NCBI GenBank assembly: GCA_000733415.1
Contig: KL662192.1
Coordinates: 1,362,922 to 1,398,049 of the forward strand
From: [Leptolyngbya] sp. JSC-1
GTDB lineage: Bacteria; Cyanobacteriota; Cyanobacteriia; Elainellales; Elainellaceae
Reading direction: 5' to 3'
Length of the DNA: 35,128 nt
The position numbers were made by a program, and so were the translations under genes. This document shows, in pieces, positions 15,425 to 24,127 of the stretch. Within the stretch, counting starts at the first letter, position 1. Each line of letters starts with the position of its first letter. The notes beneath the pieces are model-generated. The model was not told where the DNA came from, searched no databases, and saw only the letters and a list, made by a program, of their open reading frames with translations.

Positions 15425-17128
15425 GTGAATACTCAGTATTTGAAGACTGATTTTTTGGTTGTTGGCGGTGGTACGGCTGGAACAATGGCAGCCATCAAGG
15501 CCAAACAAGCCAACCCAGAGGGTGAAGTATTGATTCTAGAAAAGGCAAATATCCGTCGCAGTGGAGCGATTGCGATGGGAATGGACGGAGTGAATACTGC
15601 CGTGATTCCCGGTAACTCTACACCCGAACAGTATGTGCGAGAAATTACCATTGCCAATGATGGCATTCTGAATCAAAAAGCGGTGTATGAAACGGGTCGA
15701 TTAGGCTTTTCCGTGATTCAAGAATTAGAAAGCTGGGGTGTGAAATTTCAGAAAGATCACGAAGGCAACTACGACCTGAAGCAAGTGCATCGGGTCGGGA
15801 AGTATGTGCTGCCGATGCCGGAAGGCAAAGATTTGAAAAAAATTCTGGCCCGTCAGGTGAAACGACATGGCGTCACTGTGACGAATCGCGTCATGGCCAC
15901 TCGTGTGATGGTGCAAAACGGGCGAGTCACTGGAGCTGTGGGTTTCGATGTGCGGAATGGTGACTTTGTTGTGATTCAGGCAAAAGCGGTGGTGCTCTGT
16001 ACTGGAGCCTGCGGACGACTGGGACTGCCTGCCTCTGGCTACCTCTACGGCACCTACGAAAATCCCACGAACGCTGGAGATGGCTACTCGATGGCCTACC
16101 ATGCAGGCGCTGAGCTGACCAATATTGAATGTTTTCAGATCAATCCGCTAATCAAAGACTACAACGGTCCCGCTTGTGCCTATGTGGCCAGCCCCTTCGG
16201 GGCGTACACCGCCAACGCAGAAGGGCATCGCTTTATTAGCTGCGACTACTGGAGCGGCCAGATGATGCTGGAGATCTGGAAAGAACTCAACTCTGGTAAA
16301 GGTCCGGTACATTTGAAGATGTATCACCTCGATGACGATACGATTTCCGAAATCGAGCGGATTCTCTGGGACAATGAGCGCCCCAGCCGGGGACGATTCC
16401 ATGCCGAACGAGGAGAAAACTACCGCACCCATGGCGTAGAAATGAATATCTCCGAGATTGGGCTGTGCAGCGGCCACAGTGCTTCTGGGGTCTGGGTGAA
16501 CGAGAGAGCAGAAACAACCGTACCCGGTCTCTATGCGGCTGGTGATATGGCGAGTGTGCCCCATAACTACATGATTGGGGCCTTTGTTTACGGGCGGATT
16601 GCCGGCGAGAGCGCAATGGACTATATCAGTGGGTTAGACCATGTAGAACCGGATCCAGAATTTCTATCGGCGGAAAAAGAACGCATCTACCGTCCCTTAC
16701 AGCAACCCAACGGCATCCCTCACACCCAGGTCGAGTACAAACTGCGGCGGTTAGTCAATGATTATCTGCAACCGCCCAAATCTCCGCACAAGATGGAAAT
16801 TGGCTTGGAAAAATTTGCTGATTACCAGGTAACGCTGAATCTGATGGGTGCCCAGGATCCCCACGAACTGATGCGCTGCATGGAGGTTCATTTTATCCGC
16901 GACTGCGCTGAGATGGCGGCACGGGCATCCCTATTCCGCAAAGAAAGCCGTTGGGGACTCTATCACTACCGCCTCGATTATCCTGAAAAGAACAACGAAG
17001 AATGGTTCTGCCATGTCAACCTGAAAAAGAACGAGTCTGGAGCCATGGAGCTATTCAAGCGTCCGGTTGAGCCTTACATCGTAGATGTGGATCTGGAGAC
17101 CGAGGTATATGATGTGGCGGTACGTTAG
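15425..17128 (+). CDS. AprA-like / fumarate-reductase-type FAD flavoprotein
   Basis: The product begins at GTG 15425, with GAGGGAG about ten bases upstream. It has 567 residues. The FAD dinucleotide motif is VVGGGTAGTMAA at 12-23, followed by RSGAIAMGMDGVN, which recalls the catalytic subunit of adenylylsulfate (APS) reductase rather than succinate dehydrogenase. The C-terminal FAD signature is VPGLYAAGDMASVPHNYMIG. True AprA proteins have about 620-660 residues, so this is a shorter relative. The following diferredoxin gene resembles AprB, as expected for a partner. The likely role is a two-electron redox step on a sulfur compound in the cytosol; the substrate is inferred from context only. 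It could alternatively act on an unrelated organic acid. Confidence 0.82.
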   Translation: MNTQYLKTDFLVVGGGTAGTMAAIKAKQANPEGEVLILEKANIRRSGAIAMGMDGVNTAVIPGNSTPEQYVREITIANDGILNQKAVYETGRLGFSVIQELESWGVKFQKDHEGNYDLKQVHRVGKYVLPMPEGKDLKKILARQVKRHGVTVTNRVMATRVMVQNGRVTGAVGFDVRNGDFVVIQAKAVVLCTGACGRLGLPASGYLYGTYENPTNAGDGYSMAYHAGAELTNIECFQINPLIKDYNGPACAYVASPFGAYTANAEGHRFISCDYWSGQMMLEIWKELNSGKGPVHLKMYHLDDDTISEIERILWDNERPSRGRFHAERGENYRTHGVEMNISEIGLCSGHSASGVWVNERAETTVPGLYAAGDMASVPHNYMIGAFVYGRIAGESAMDYISGLDHVEPDPEFLSAEKERIYRPLQQPNGIPHTQVEYKLRRLVNDYLQPPKSPHKMEIGLEKFADYQVTLNLMGAQDPHELMRCMEVHFIRDCAEMAARASLFRKESRWGLYHYRLDYPEKNNEEWFCHVNLKKNESGAMELFKRPVEPYIVDVDLETEVYDVAVR

Positions 17129-17218
17129 GAATATTGGTCAAATATGAAAGGTAAATCACTCATGGCTAATGATGTCTATCTACTCGTGTCCCATCTGACA
17201 AAATGACCGATATTGTGA

Positions 17219-17282
17219 GGGCGAAGCATTTGTTGATAGATCTTACACTTGAGTTCTGAGTTATTTAACAAATGCTTCGCCC
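17219..17282. repeat. 16-bp perfect inverted repeat (dispersed cyanobacterial element)
   Basis: GGGCGAAGCATTTGTT at 17219-17234 is inverted at 17267-17282, with a 32-base loop. Partial copies of the core CGAAGCATTT occur near 6744 and 23921. It lies between the flavoprotein and ferredoxin genes and could form a hairpin in the shared transcript. Confidence 0.85.
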
Positions 17283-17326
17283 CTACCCATTGTCGTAATT
17301 AAAACTGTTCATCTCAGGAAAATCTC

Positions 17327-17554
17327 ATGGCTTTAACCACTCAGCGTGTTGATGTCCCCGTAATTGTAGACGAGTCAAAATGTCTGGAAAAATGTGTTGC
17401 CTGTATTGAGGTTTGCCCGCTGGATGTGCTGGCGAAGAATCCTGAAACGGGCAAAGCCTATATGAAATACGATGAATGCTGGTTCTGTCTACCCTGTGAA
17501 AAGGAATGCCCGACCAATGCGATTACGGTTCAGATTCCGTTTCTATTGCGCTAG
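17327..17554 (+). CDS. AprB-like 2[4Fe-4S] ferredoxin
   Basis: A 75-residue ferredoxin with two cysteine clusters. The first is C19-x3-C23-x2-C26-x3-C30-P, the second C51-x2-C54-x2-C57-x3-C61-P. The second one (DECWFCLPCEKECPTNAI) closely recalls the CW.C..C...CP pattern of AprB from APS reductase. It should pass electrons to or from the flavoprotein encoded 198 bases upstream. The start at ATG 17327 follows CAGGAAAATCTC. The C-terminus lacks the extra tail of classical AprB, which wraps AprA. The redox partner is inferred from adjacency. Confidence 0.9.
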   Translation: MALTTQRVDVPVIVDESKCLEKCVACIEVCPLDVLAKNPETGKAYMKYDECWFCLPCEKECPTNAITVQIPFLLR

Positions 17555-17588
17555 GTCTATAAGAGTATATGATTAAGGAGGCAGAGCT

Positions 17589-18575
17589 ATGTATACTGCT
17601 AATACCGATCCAGATATTGCTCAGTGGATTGAGATGCTGCAATCTCCGGAGGTGAACGATCGCTTGGTTGCGGTCAAAACGCTGCAACATTTGGGAGATG
17701 AGGGCGCGATTGAGGGCTTAATTATTGCACTGAAGGATGAAAGCCCTGCGGTGCAGAAAATTGCGGTGACGACACTGTGGGAATTAGCCAATCCAGTGGC
17801 AATTCCGGCTCTGATCGAGTGTTTGGGATCGCCCTATGAGGACATCCGAGAAGAAGCACTCTCGGCTTTGAAGGAGTTGGTTGCTGCGGATGATTTGCTC
17901 AAGCTACTCGATGCCTTGCACCAGGATGATATCCATGTCCAGATCAATGTGCTGATTCTACTGCGCAAAATTCATGATGCTCAGGCACTGCCTTATGTCC
18001 TGCCCTTTTTTGAGTCCGAACATGCTAGCTTACGAGAAGCGGCTGTTACCACCCTGCGCTATTTGAATCAGGTGGTGCGCTGCCAGCCAGCTTTAGCGTT
18101 GGTGCAAGATCCGGTTGAGACTGTGCGTCGGGCGGCGGTTCTCACCTTGGGCCATCTGGCAGATCCAGACGTTGTGCTGTTGCTGTGTCAGGCGCTGACT
18201 GCTGATTCAGATTGGCAAGTGCGCCGCAATGCTGCCCAATCGCTGGAGCTACTCGCCGATCCAGCCGCGATTGAGTCCCTGGTTGCGGCAATGGACGATC
18301 CAGAATGGCAGGTGCGGAAGTTTACTGCCCGGGCGCTGCAAAAGCTCCTAGAAGAAACCGCGGATCTCCGAGCCATGCCTGCACTGATCAAAGCCCTGAC
18401 CGATGAATACTCAGATGTGCGTCGGGATGCGGCAACCGCTTTGGGGAATTTAGGCAATGCAGATGCCCTACCTGCGCTGCAACAAACCCTGAATGACCCC
18501 GATGTCGATGTGCGGATCTTTTCCCAACGTGCGATTGACAAGATTCAAAAATTGCCAAAAACCTCCCATGCCTAG
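17589..18575 (+). CDS. HEAT-repeat protein (PBS-lyase-type repeats)
   Basis: A strong AAGGAGG precedes ATG 17589. The 328-residue product consists of about nine HEAT-like repeats of some 31 residues. Typical units are VRRAAVLTLGHLADPDVVLL, VRRNAAQSLELLADPAAIES and VRRDAATALGNLGNADALPAL. There is no membrane segment, and no catalytic residues are expected. Such scaffolds bind proteins; some act as lyases on phycobilin-protein bonds, but nothing here points to phycobilisomes. The gene starts 34 bases after the ferredoxin gene and overlaps the Mrp-type gene by eight bases, so all three are probably co-translated and the scaffold likely serves the flavoprotein/ferredoxin pair or its cluster loading. 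Confidence 0.88.
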   Translation: MYTANTDPDIAQWIEMLQSPEVNDRLVAVKTLQHLGDEGAIEGLIIALKDESPAVQKIAVTTLWELANPVAIPALIECLGSPYEDIREEALSALKELVAADDLLKLLDALHQDDIHVQINVLILLRKIHDAQALPYVLPFFESEHASLREAAVTTLRYLNQVVRCQPALALVQDPVETVRRAAVLTLGHLADPDVVLLLCQALTADSDWQVRRNAAQSLELLADPAAIESLVAAMDDPEWQVRKFTARALQKLLEETADLRAMPALIKALTDEYSDVRRDAATALGNLGNADALPALQQTLNDPDVDVRIFSQRAIDKIQKLPKTSHA

Positions 18576-19671
18576 CCATTCTTCTCCATTCCAACGAGCT
18601 GATCTACCCCAGCCGGAACCTGCTCCTGATCCGCTTATCCTGGCGCGTAAAACTGAAGTAACACAGCATCTCAAACGTATTCACGAACCGATTCTCGGCA
18701 ACGATATTGTCAGCTTGGGCATGGTGCGCAATTTACAAGTGGTGAATGACTACGTCTATTTGCGGCTCTACGTGGGGCGACATCAGTATGTCTTACAGGG
18801 ACAAGTACAGCAAACACTCTCGGAGCTGATCTGGTGTAAGAAGGTCTATGTGCAGCTCTGCACAATCCCAGGGGTGCGAATTACGGTGGCCGTTTCTAGC
18901 GGTAAAGGCGGCGTGGGCAAATCCACCACTGCTGTCAATTTGGCTGCTGCCCTCAGCCGCACCGGAGCCAAAGTCGGTCTACTCGATGCTGACATCTATG
19001 GTCCCAATGTGCCGCAAATGCTGGGGCTAAGTCAGTCTACGGTATCAATCACCGAGACCCCAGATGGACAACGCTTTTTGCCTTTAGAAGCTCACGGCAT
19101 CAAGCTGATGTCGGTTGGGTTATTGGCAGAACGAGATCATCCGCTAGCATGGCGCGGTCCGGTGATGCATAAGATCTTGACCCAATTTATCCATGAGGTC
19201 GAGTGGGGCGAACTCGATTACCTGCTGATTGATCTGCCGCCCGGTACCGGAGATGCCCAGATTACGATCGTGCAGGAGAGTCCCATTTGTGGAGTGATCA
19301 TGGTGACCACACCGCAACAGGTTGCTATTTCAGACGTGCGTCGCAGCGTGCAGATGTTCCGTCGGGTTGGAGTGCCTGTCCTGGGATTAATTGAAAACAT
19401 GAGTTATCTGCTGTGTGAACATTGTGGTGAACCAACTCCGATTTTTGGTCGGGGCGGAGGTGCCCAAATCGCCGCTGAGCTGCATGTTCCGCTCTGGGGA
19501 CAAATCCCGATTGACCCGCGCATTTGTGAGTTGGGCGATCAGGGAGAACCGCTGCCCTTAAAATTACCGACTGCGCCCCTAAGCCTGATCTTTGCTCAAA
19601 TTGCCAACGGTTTGAACGCTACCTTTGGCATCAGTACTGCACTGGAGCCAGAGCTGCAAGAAACCGCCTAA
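18568..19671 (+). CDS. Mrp/ApbC-type P-loop ATPase with MIP18 (DUF59) domain, Fe-S cluster carrier
   Basis: ATG 18568 lies in the last codons of the HEAT gene (ATGCCTAG overlap), giving 367 residues; frames opening earlier read through the HEAT gene and are less likely. Residues about 22-95 are a MIP18-family domain. The deviant Walker A GKGGVGKST is at 112-120, followed by GLLDADIYGPNVPQMLG and LIDLPPGTGDAQIT. The cluster-binding CxxC is C283-EH-C286, in the usual SYLLCEHCGEPTPIFGRGGG context. This class binds and transfers [4Fe-4S] clusters. Cyanobacteria normally carry a housekeeping Mrp elsewhere, so this copy may be dedicated to the ferredoxin encoded upstream; that is inference. Confidence 0.92.
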   Translation: MPSHSSPFQRADLPQPEPAPDPLILARKTEVTQHLKRIHEPILGNDIVSLGMVRNLQVVNDYVYLRLYVGRHQYVLQGQVQQTLSELIWCKKVYVQLCTIPGVRITVAVSSGKGGVGKSTTAVNLAAALSRTGAKVGLLDADIYGPNVPQMLGLSQSTVSITETPDGQRFLPLEAHGIKLMSVGLLAERDHPLAWRGPVMHKILTQFIHEVEWGELDYLLIDLPPGTGDAQITIVQESPICGVIMVTTPQQVAISDVRRSVQMFRRVGVPVLGLIENMSYLLCEHCGEPTPIFGRGGGAQIAAELHVPLWGQIPIDPRICELGDQGEPLPLKLPTAPLSLIFAQIANGLNATFGISTALEPELQETA

Positions 19672-19759
19672 ACTATCTTGCTGCGCAGTCCCGCAATCAG
19701 AATGAGCCGATGATAACTGGCAACCAAACCTCGTTCTGAACAATTCCATAGGAATCGAC

Positions 19760-20821
19760 ATGAAAATGTTATTCAGGTCAAACCTGAGACGATCACTGTT
19801 CCCTACAATTCTTCTCAACTTGAAAGATCAGAGTATTGCCCTGCTTCCGGGTCTGATGCTAACGGCATTAATTGCTGCTTTTTCTTTGTCAATCGAACAT
19901 GCACTAAAGCTTACTTTCTTCAATCCATTATTAATTTCTGTTTTCGTGGGTATGGCAATTCAGAATTTCTGGGGTACTCCCACCCGCTTCCGGGTTGGGA
20001 TTCACTGCTCCATGAAACAAATTCTGCGGCTAGCGGTGATCTTGCTGGGACTCAAACTCAGTTTGACTGAGGTGTTAGCGGTTGGTCCAGTTGGGTTAAT
20101 GATTGTGATTTCCAGCAGCGTCAGTACCTTTTATCTAACCTGCTGGTTAGGGCGATGTCTGCATATTAGCCGCAAGCTAACCCACCTGATTGCTGCCGGG
20201 ACTGCTATTTGTGGTGCCTCTGCTGTGGTGGCTACCAACTCCGTAATAGACAGTTCCGAGGAAGATATGGCCTATGCTATTACTGCCATTACCGGATTCG
20301 GCACCTGCGCCATGCTGCTGTATCCCTGGCTTCCTGCCTTATTCCAGATCAGTCCCCAAGCTTTTGGGATTTGGTGTGGAGCCTCGATTCATGAAGTAGC
20401 GCAAGTAATTGCCGCAGGATTTCAAAACGGGATCATCAGTGGTGAGTTCGCTACAATTACAAAGTTATCGCGTGTATTACTCCTGATTCCAATCGTTGGC
20501 TTCCTAGGTTGGGAGAATCAGTATTTAAATTTAAATTCTAACAAGACGAAACATCGGTTTAAAATTCCCGTTCCCTGGTTTGTTGTATTCTTTGCTTTAT
20601 TAGTATTCGTTAATAGCCTCAATCTTGTACCTGAAAGCATAAAATCTTCTACGCTTTCAGTAAATCAATTTCTCCTCTGTATGTCGCTTGCCGCTATGGG
20701 GTTAGAGACAACGTTGAAGCGACTGACAAAAATTGGCTTTAAGCCCATCTATCTAGCGGCTGCATCCTGGCTTTTCCTTTCCCTGATCAGCCTGCTGATG
20801 ACCAGCTTTATGGTGAGCTAG
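19760..20821 (+). CDS. YeiH family (UPF0324) putative sulfate/sulfite exporter
   Basis: An integral membrane protein of 353 residues with about ten hydrophobic segments. Family marks are GMAIQNFWG, the RLAVILLGLKLSL helix, AAGTAICGASAVVAT and GIWCGASIHEVAQVIAAG. Members of this family have been proposed to export sulfate or sulfite produced during organosulfur breakdown, and some are linked to cysteine metabolism; the assignment is not biochemically firm. The gene follows the Mrp-type gene by 88 bases on the same strand and would complete the pathway as the exit route. ATG 19760 follows the weak site AGGAATCGAC. Confidence 0.88.
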   Translation: MKMLFRSNLRRSLFPTILLNLKDQSIALLPGLMLTALIAAFSLSIEHALKLTFFNPLLISVFVGMAIQNFWGTPTRFRVGIHCSMKQILRLAVILLGLKLSLTEVLAVGPVGLMIVISSSVSTFYLTCWLGRCLHISRKLTHLIAAGTAICGASAVVATNSVIDSSEEDMAYAITAITGFGTCAMLLYPWLPALFQISPQAFGIWCGASIHEVAQVIAAGFQNGIISGEFATITKLSRVLLLIPIVGFLGWENQYLNLNSNKTKHRFKIPVPWFVVFFALLVFVNSLNLVPESIKSSTLSVNQFLLCMSLAAMGLETTLKRLTKIGFKPIYLAAASWLFLSLISLLMTSFMVS

Positions 20822-20872
20822 ACCTGATAGCCAGTGTTACTAAGGAGAGCAGTAAATGGTGAATAGTGTTTC

Positions 20873-20935
20873 GGTGAGGGGTGAGGGGTGAGGGGTGAGG
20901 GGTGAGGGGTGAGGGGTGAGGGGTGAGGGGTGAGG
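20873..20935 (+). repeat. heptanucleotide microsatellite, 9 x GGTGAGG
   Basis: Nine uninterrupted copies of GGTGAGG run from 20873 to 20935. It lies between the exporter and phosphoenolpyruvate synthase genes, about 220 bases before the latter. The G-rich strand could form quadruplex-like structures and copy number is likely variable. Confidence 0.97.
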
Positions 20936-21155
20936 GTGTTGACTATAAAGCGCTCGGGTTAGTATAGCAGTGTTGTAATTCTTAATGCTCAGACGAAGCA
21001 CTCTCTCTTCTGGGCAATTCCTTCCCTTCGCTCCTCCTCACAAGTTCCCCATATTCTTTTCCTATAACCAGAACTGTAGAGTCTAGAAACAGCTAGCGCC
21101 GGCTCGTTTCTCAAGCCCTACTTTTATATCCAACCAGGCTGGAGGAAAAGATTCC

Positions 21156-23582
21156 ATGCTATCAACAACAGCCACCGCATTAAATTCAAAAACTAAAGCC
21201 TTTGTTCTACAATTTCGGGACGTGGGGATTACAGATATTCCCCTAGTGGGCGGCAAGAATGCCTCCTTGGGTGAGATGCTGCAACAGTTGACGCCCAAGG
21301 GCATTAGTGTACCGGATGGATTCGCCACCACCGCCCATGCCTATCGTTATTTTGTCGAGATTGCCGGACTAGAGGCAAAACTGCGCCGCCTGTTTGCCGA
21401 TCTGGATGTAGAAGATGTGCTTAGTTTGCGTCAGGTTGGGAAGCAAGCCCGCTCACTGATTCTGCAAACGCCTTTCCCCGATGAGCTGCAAGAAGCGATT
21501 GTCACAGGATACCAGATGCTGTGCGACCGTTACGGTCCAGATACTGACGTAGCAGTTCGTTCTAGTGCCACTGCTGAAGACCTGCCCGACGCCAGCTTTG
21601 CCGGACAGCAAGAAACCTATCTGAATGTACATGGCGTGCAAGGCGTGCTGGATGCCTGCCATAAGTGCTTTGCCTCGATTTTTACTGACCGGGCTATTTC
21701 TTACCGGCAAATCAAAGGGTTTGACCACTTCAATGTTGCCCTTTCGGTCGGGGTGCAGAAAATGGTGCGTTCCGATCTGGCTTCCTCTGGGGTGATGTTC
21801 TCAATCGATACGGAAACCGGCTTTAAAGATGCGGCGCTGATTACAGCAGCCTATGGTCTAGGAGAAAATGTAGTGCAGGGTGCGGTGAATCCAGATGAGT
21901 ATCTGGTGTTTAAGCCTACCTTGAAGCAAGGCTTCCAACCGATTCTGGAAAAGCGGCTGGGCACCAAAGAAATCAAGATGGTCTATGACTTGGGCGGCTC
22001 GAAGTTTACCAAGAACGTGTCTGTACCGCCTGAACAGCGCCATCAGTTTGCCCTCAGCGATGCGGAGATTCTCACTCTGGCTCGCTGGGCTTGCGAAATC
22101 GAAGACCACTACTCGAATGTCCGAGGAATTTATACACCAATGGACATTGAATGGGCAAAAGATGGTGTAACGAACGAGCTATTCATTGTGCAGGCGCGAC
22201 CCGAAACCGTGCAATCCCAAAAAGTACAGAATATCCTGCGGAGCTACGAACTACAACAGAAAAGCAATATTTTGGTGAAAGGTCGAGCTGTTGGAGAGAT
22301 GATTGGCCAGGGTAAGGCCAGGGTAATTCTGGATGTCCACAAGATTGATCAGTTTCAAGCCGGTGAAGTGCTCGTTACGAACCGCACCGATCCGGACTGG
22401 GAGCCGATTATGAAACGGGCGAGTGCTATTGTCACCAATCAGGGTGGACGCACCTGCCACGCGGCAATTATTGCCAGAGAAATGGGTATTCCAGCTATTG
22501 TCGGTTGTGGTAATGCCACGACAGTACTGCAAACCGGACAGGAAGTGACGGTCTCCTGTGCCGAAGGGGAAGAAGGGCGGGTCTACAGCGGCTTGTTGCC
22601 GTTTGAAGTCAAAGAGGTGGCGTTAGAGAATTTGCCCTACACCCGCACCAACATCTTGATGAATGTGGGCAATCCAGAAGAGGCATTTAGCCTGTCGGCC
22701 ATTCCTAATGATGGCGTTGGCCTAGCGCGGATGGAGTTCATTATTGCCAACCAGATCCAGGCCCATCCCCTGGCGCTGCTACACTTTGATCAGTTGGAGG
22801 ATGAATTAGCCCGCTACAAGATTGCCGAACTCACGGCCCAGTACGAAGACAAAGCTCAGTTCTTTGTAGACAAGCTAGCTCAAGGGATTGGTACTATTGC
22901 TGCCGCCTTTTATCCTAAGCCGGTGATTGTACGCCTATCGGATTTCAAGAGCAATGAGTATGCCAATCTGCTGGGCGGTCGCCAGTTTGAACCGGAAGAA
23001 GAAAACCCGATGATCGGCTGGCGGGGTGCTTCGCGCTACTATGACGATCGCTATCGGGATGGGTTTGCTTTAGAGTGTCGGGCGATGAAGCGCGTCCGGG
23101 ATGAAATGGGCTTGACCAATGTAATTCTGATGGTGCCGTTCTGTCGGACTCCAGAAGAAGGCGAAGCGGTACTGGCCGAGATGGCCAAGCATGGGCTAGT
23201 TCGGGGTGAAAATGACCTGCAAGTCTATGTGATGTGCGAACTGCCCAGTAACGTAACTCTAGCCGATGAGTTCAGCGAGGTCTTCGATGGCTTTTCGATT
23301 GGCTCAAACGATTTGACGCAACTAACCCTCGGCCTCGACCGCGATTCCTCTTTGGTGGCTCGCCTGTTCGATGAACGCAATAAAGCCGTCAAACGCATGA
23401 TTGCCAACGCGATTGCCACTGCCAAACAGCACAACCGCAAGATTGGCATCTGTGGTCAAGCGCCCAGCGACTACCCAGAGTTCGCTCGCTTTTTGGTGGA
23501 ACAAGGCATCGATTCGATTAGCCTCAACCCCGATTCGGTGCTGAAGACGCTGCTGGTGATTGCTGCCGTTGAAGCTGGCTAA
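21156..23582 (+). CDS. ppsA: phosphoenolpyruvate synthase
   Basis: It converts pyruvate, ATP and water to phosphoenolpyruvate, AMP and phosphate. The 808-residue product has the three domains of the family: an N-terminal ATP-grasp domain (VGGKNASLGEM near 31, then AVRSSATAEDLPDASFAGQQ), the swivelling phospho-histidine domain with GGRTCHAAIIARE and catalytic His435, and a C-terminal TIM barrel (SIGSNDLTQLTLGLDRDS, with the proton-relay Cys766 in GICGQAPSD). ATG 21156 follows GGAGG at nine bases. Length is normal and all catalytic residues are intact. Together with pyruvate formate-lyase downstream it suggests a locus around the pyruvate node. It could serve gluconeogenic recovery of pyruvate. 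Confidence 0.95.
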   Translation: MLSTTATALNSKTKAFVLQFRDVGITDIPLVGGKNASLGEMLQQLTPKGISVPDGFATTAHAYRYFVEIAGLEAKLRRLFADLDVEDVLSLRQVGKQARSLILQTPFPDELQEAIVTGYQMLCDRYGPDTDVAVRSSATAEDLPDASFAGQQETYLNVHGVQGVLDACHKCFASIFTDRAISYRQIKGFDHFNVALSVGVQKMVRSDLASSGVMFSIDTETGFKDAALITAAYGLGENVVQGAVNPDEYLVFKPTLKQGFQPILEKRLGTKEIKMVYDLGGSKFTKNVSVPPEQRHQFALSDAEILTLARWACEIEDHYSNVRGIYTPMDIEWAKDGVTNELFIVQARPETVQSQKVQNILRSYELQQKSNILVKGRAVGEMIGQGKARVILDVHKIDQFQAGEVLVTNRTDPDWEPIMKRASAIVTNQGGRTCHAAIIAREMGIPAIVGCGNATTVLQTGQEVTVSCAEGEEGRVYSGLLPFEVKEVALENLPYTRTNILMNVGNPEEAFSLSAIPNDGVGLARMEFIIANQIQAHPLALLHFDQLEDELARYKIAELTAQYEDKAQFFVDKLAQGIGTIAAAFYPKPVIVRLSDFKSNEYANLLGGRQFEPEEENPMIGWRGASRYYDDRYRDGFALECRAMKRVRDEMGLTNVILMVPFCRTPEEGEAVLAEMAKHGLVRGENDLQVYVMCELPSNVTLADEFSEVFDGFSIGSNDLTQLTLGLDRDSSLVARLFDERNKAVKRMIANAIATAKQHNRKIGICGQAPSDYPEFARFLVEQGIDSISLNPDSVLKTLLVIAAVEAG

Positions 23583-24127
23583 CGTCACTGGTTGGGGGAT
23601 GGATCACTCAGTATTGAGCGTACTCAGCACTCAACATACTCAACAACTGAAACGAGTAGCATCAGCAGTCATTACTATCACTATCTTCACCTTAAAATTA
23701 GGCAATGTGTTAAATCCTGTTGCTTCCTGCACCACCTACTGTGCGGGAAGCTGCTTCGTATCTAGGGAAAAAGGGGAACCGTACAGCCTATGGCAGTCTG
23801 GCTAGGCGACGCTTGTGTATTGCACGCCCCAAGAGTGGTTTGCAGTTCCCCTTGTTCTACGCCAAAGCCACATCTCCACGAGGGTATAAAAAGATTCCGC
23901 AACTATTTCGATCAATTAAAGCGAAGCATTTAGATCTGTTCTACCGATGTGTGTCTGGTTATAGAAGAGGCCAGTGATAAACCCGCTCAGGCATTGACAT
24001 ACTTCAATGATAAAGTACTATTGCAGGTGAAGACGAGCGTGAAAATCATATATATGATAAGAGTAACGAACAACTCAAATTTGAGAATACCTCACAGGGA
24101 AGATACCATTATCAATGGAGTAGGGGT
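23583..24127. other. 545-bp gap with inverted repeats, no convincing gene
   Basis: Overlapping short frames here have no family resemblance. The stretch contains a perfect-looking hairpin at 23722-23751 and a second inverted pair, AAGGGGAAC (23771-23779) with GTTCCCCTT (23845-23853). A copy of the GCGAAGCATTT element is near 23920. The last bases give the GGAG site of the next gene. Confidence 0.5.
23722..23751 (+). other. 11-bp stem hairpin downstream of ppsA
   Basis: GCTTCCTGCAC (23722-23732) pairs with GTGCGGGAAGC (23741-23751), with one T-G wobble and an eight-base loop. There is no T-run after it, so it is a weak terminator candidate. It may instead stabilise the 3' end of the ppsA transcript. 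Confidence 0.4.

Noticed and set aside
20873..20935. Heptamer array or the 30-bp repeats at 31908-31997 as a CRISPR
   Set aside because: The heptamers have no spacers; the 30-bp unit has only two direct copies and belongs to a dispersed intergenic family, with no cas genes nearby.
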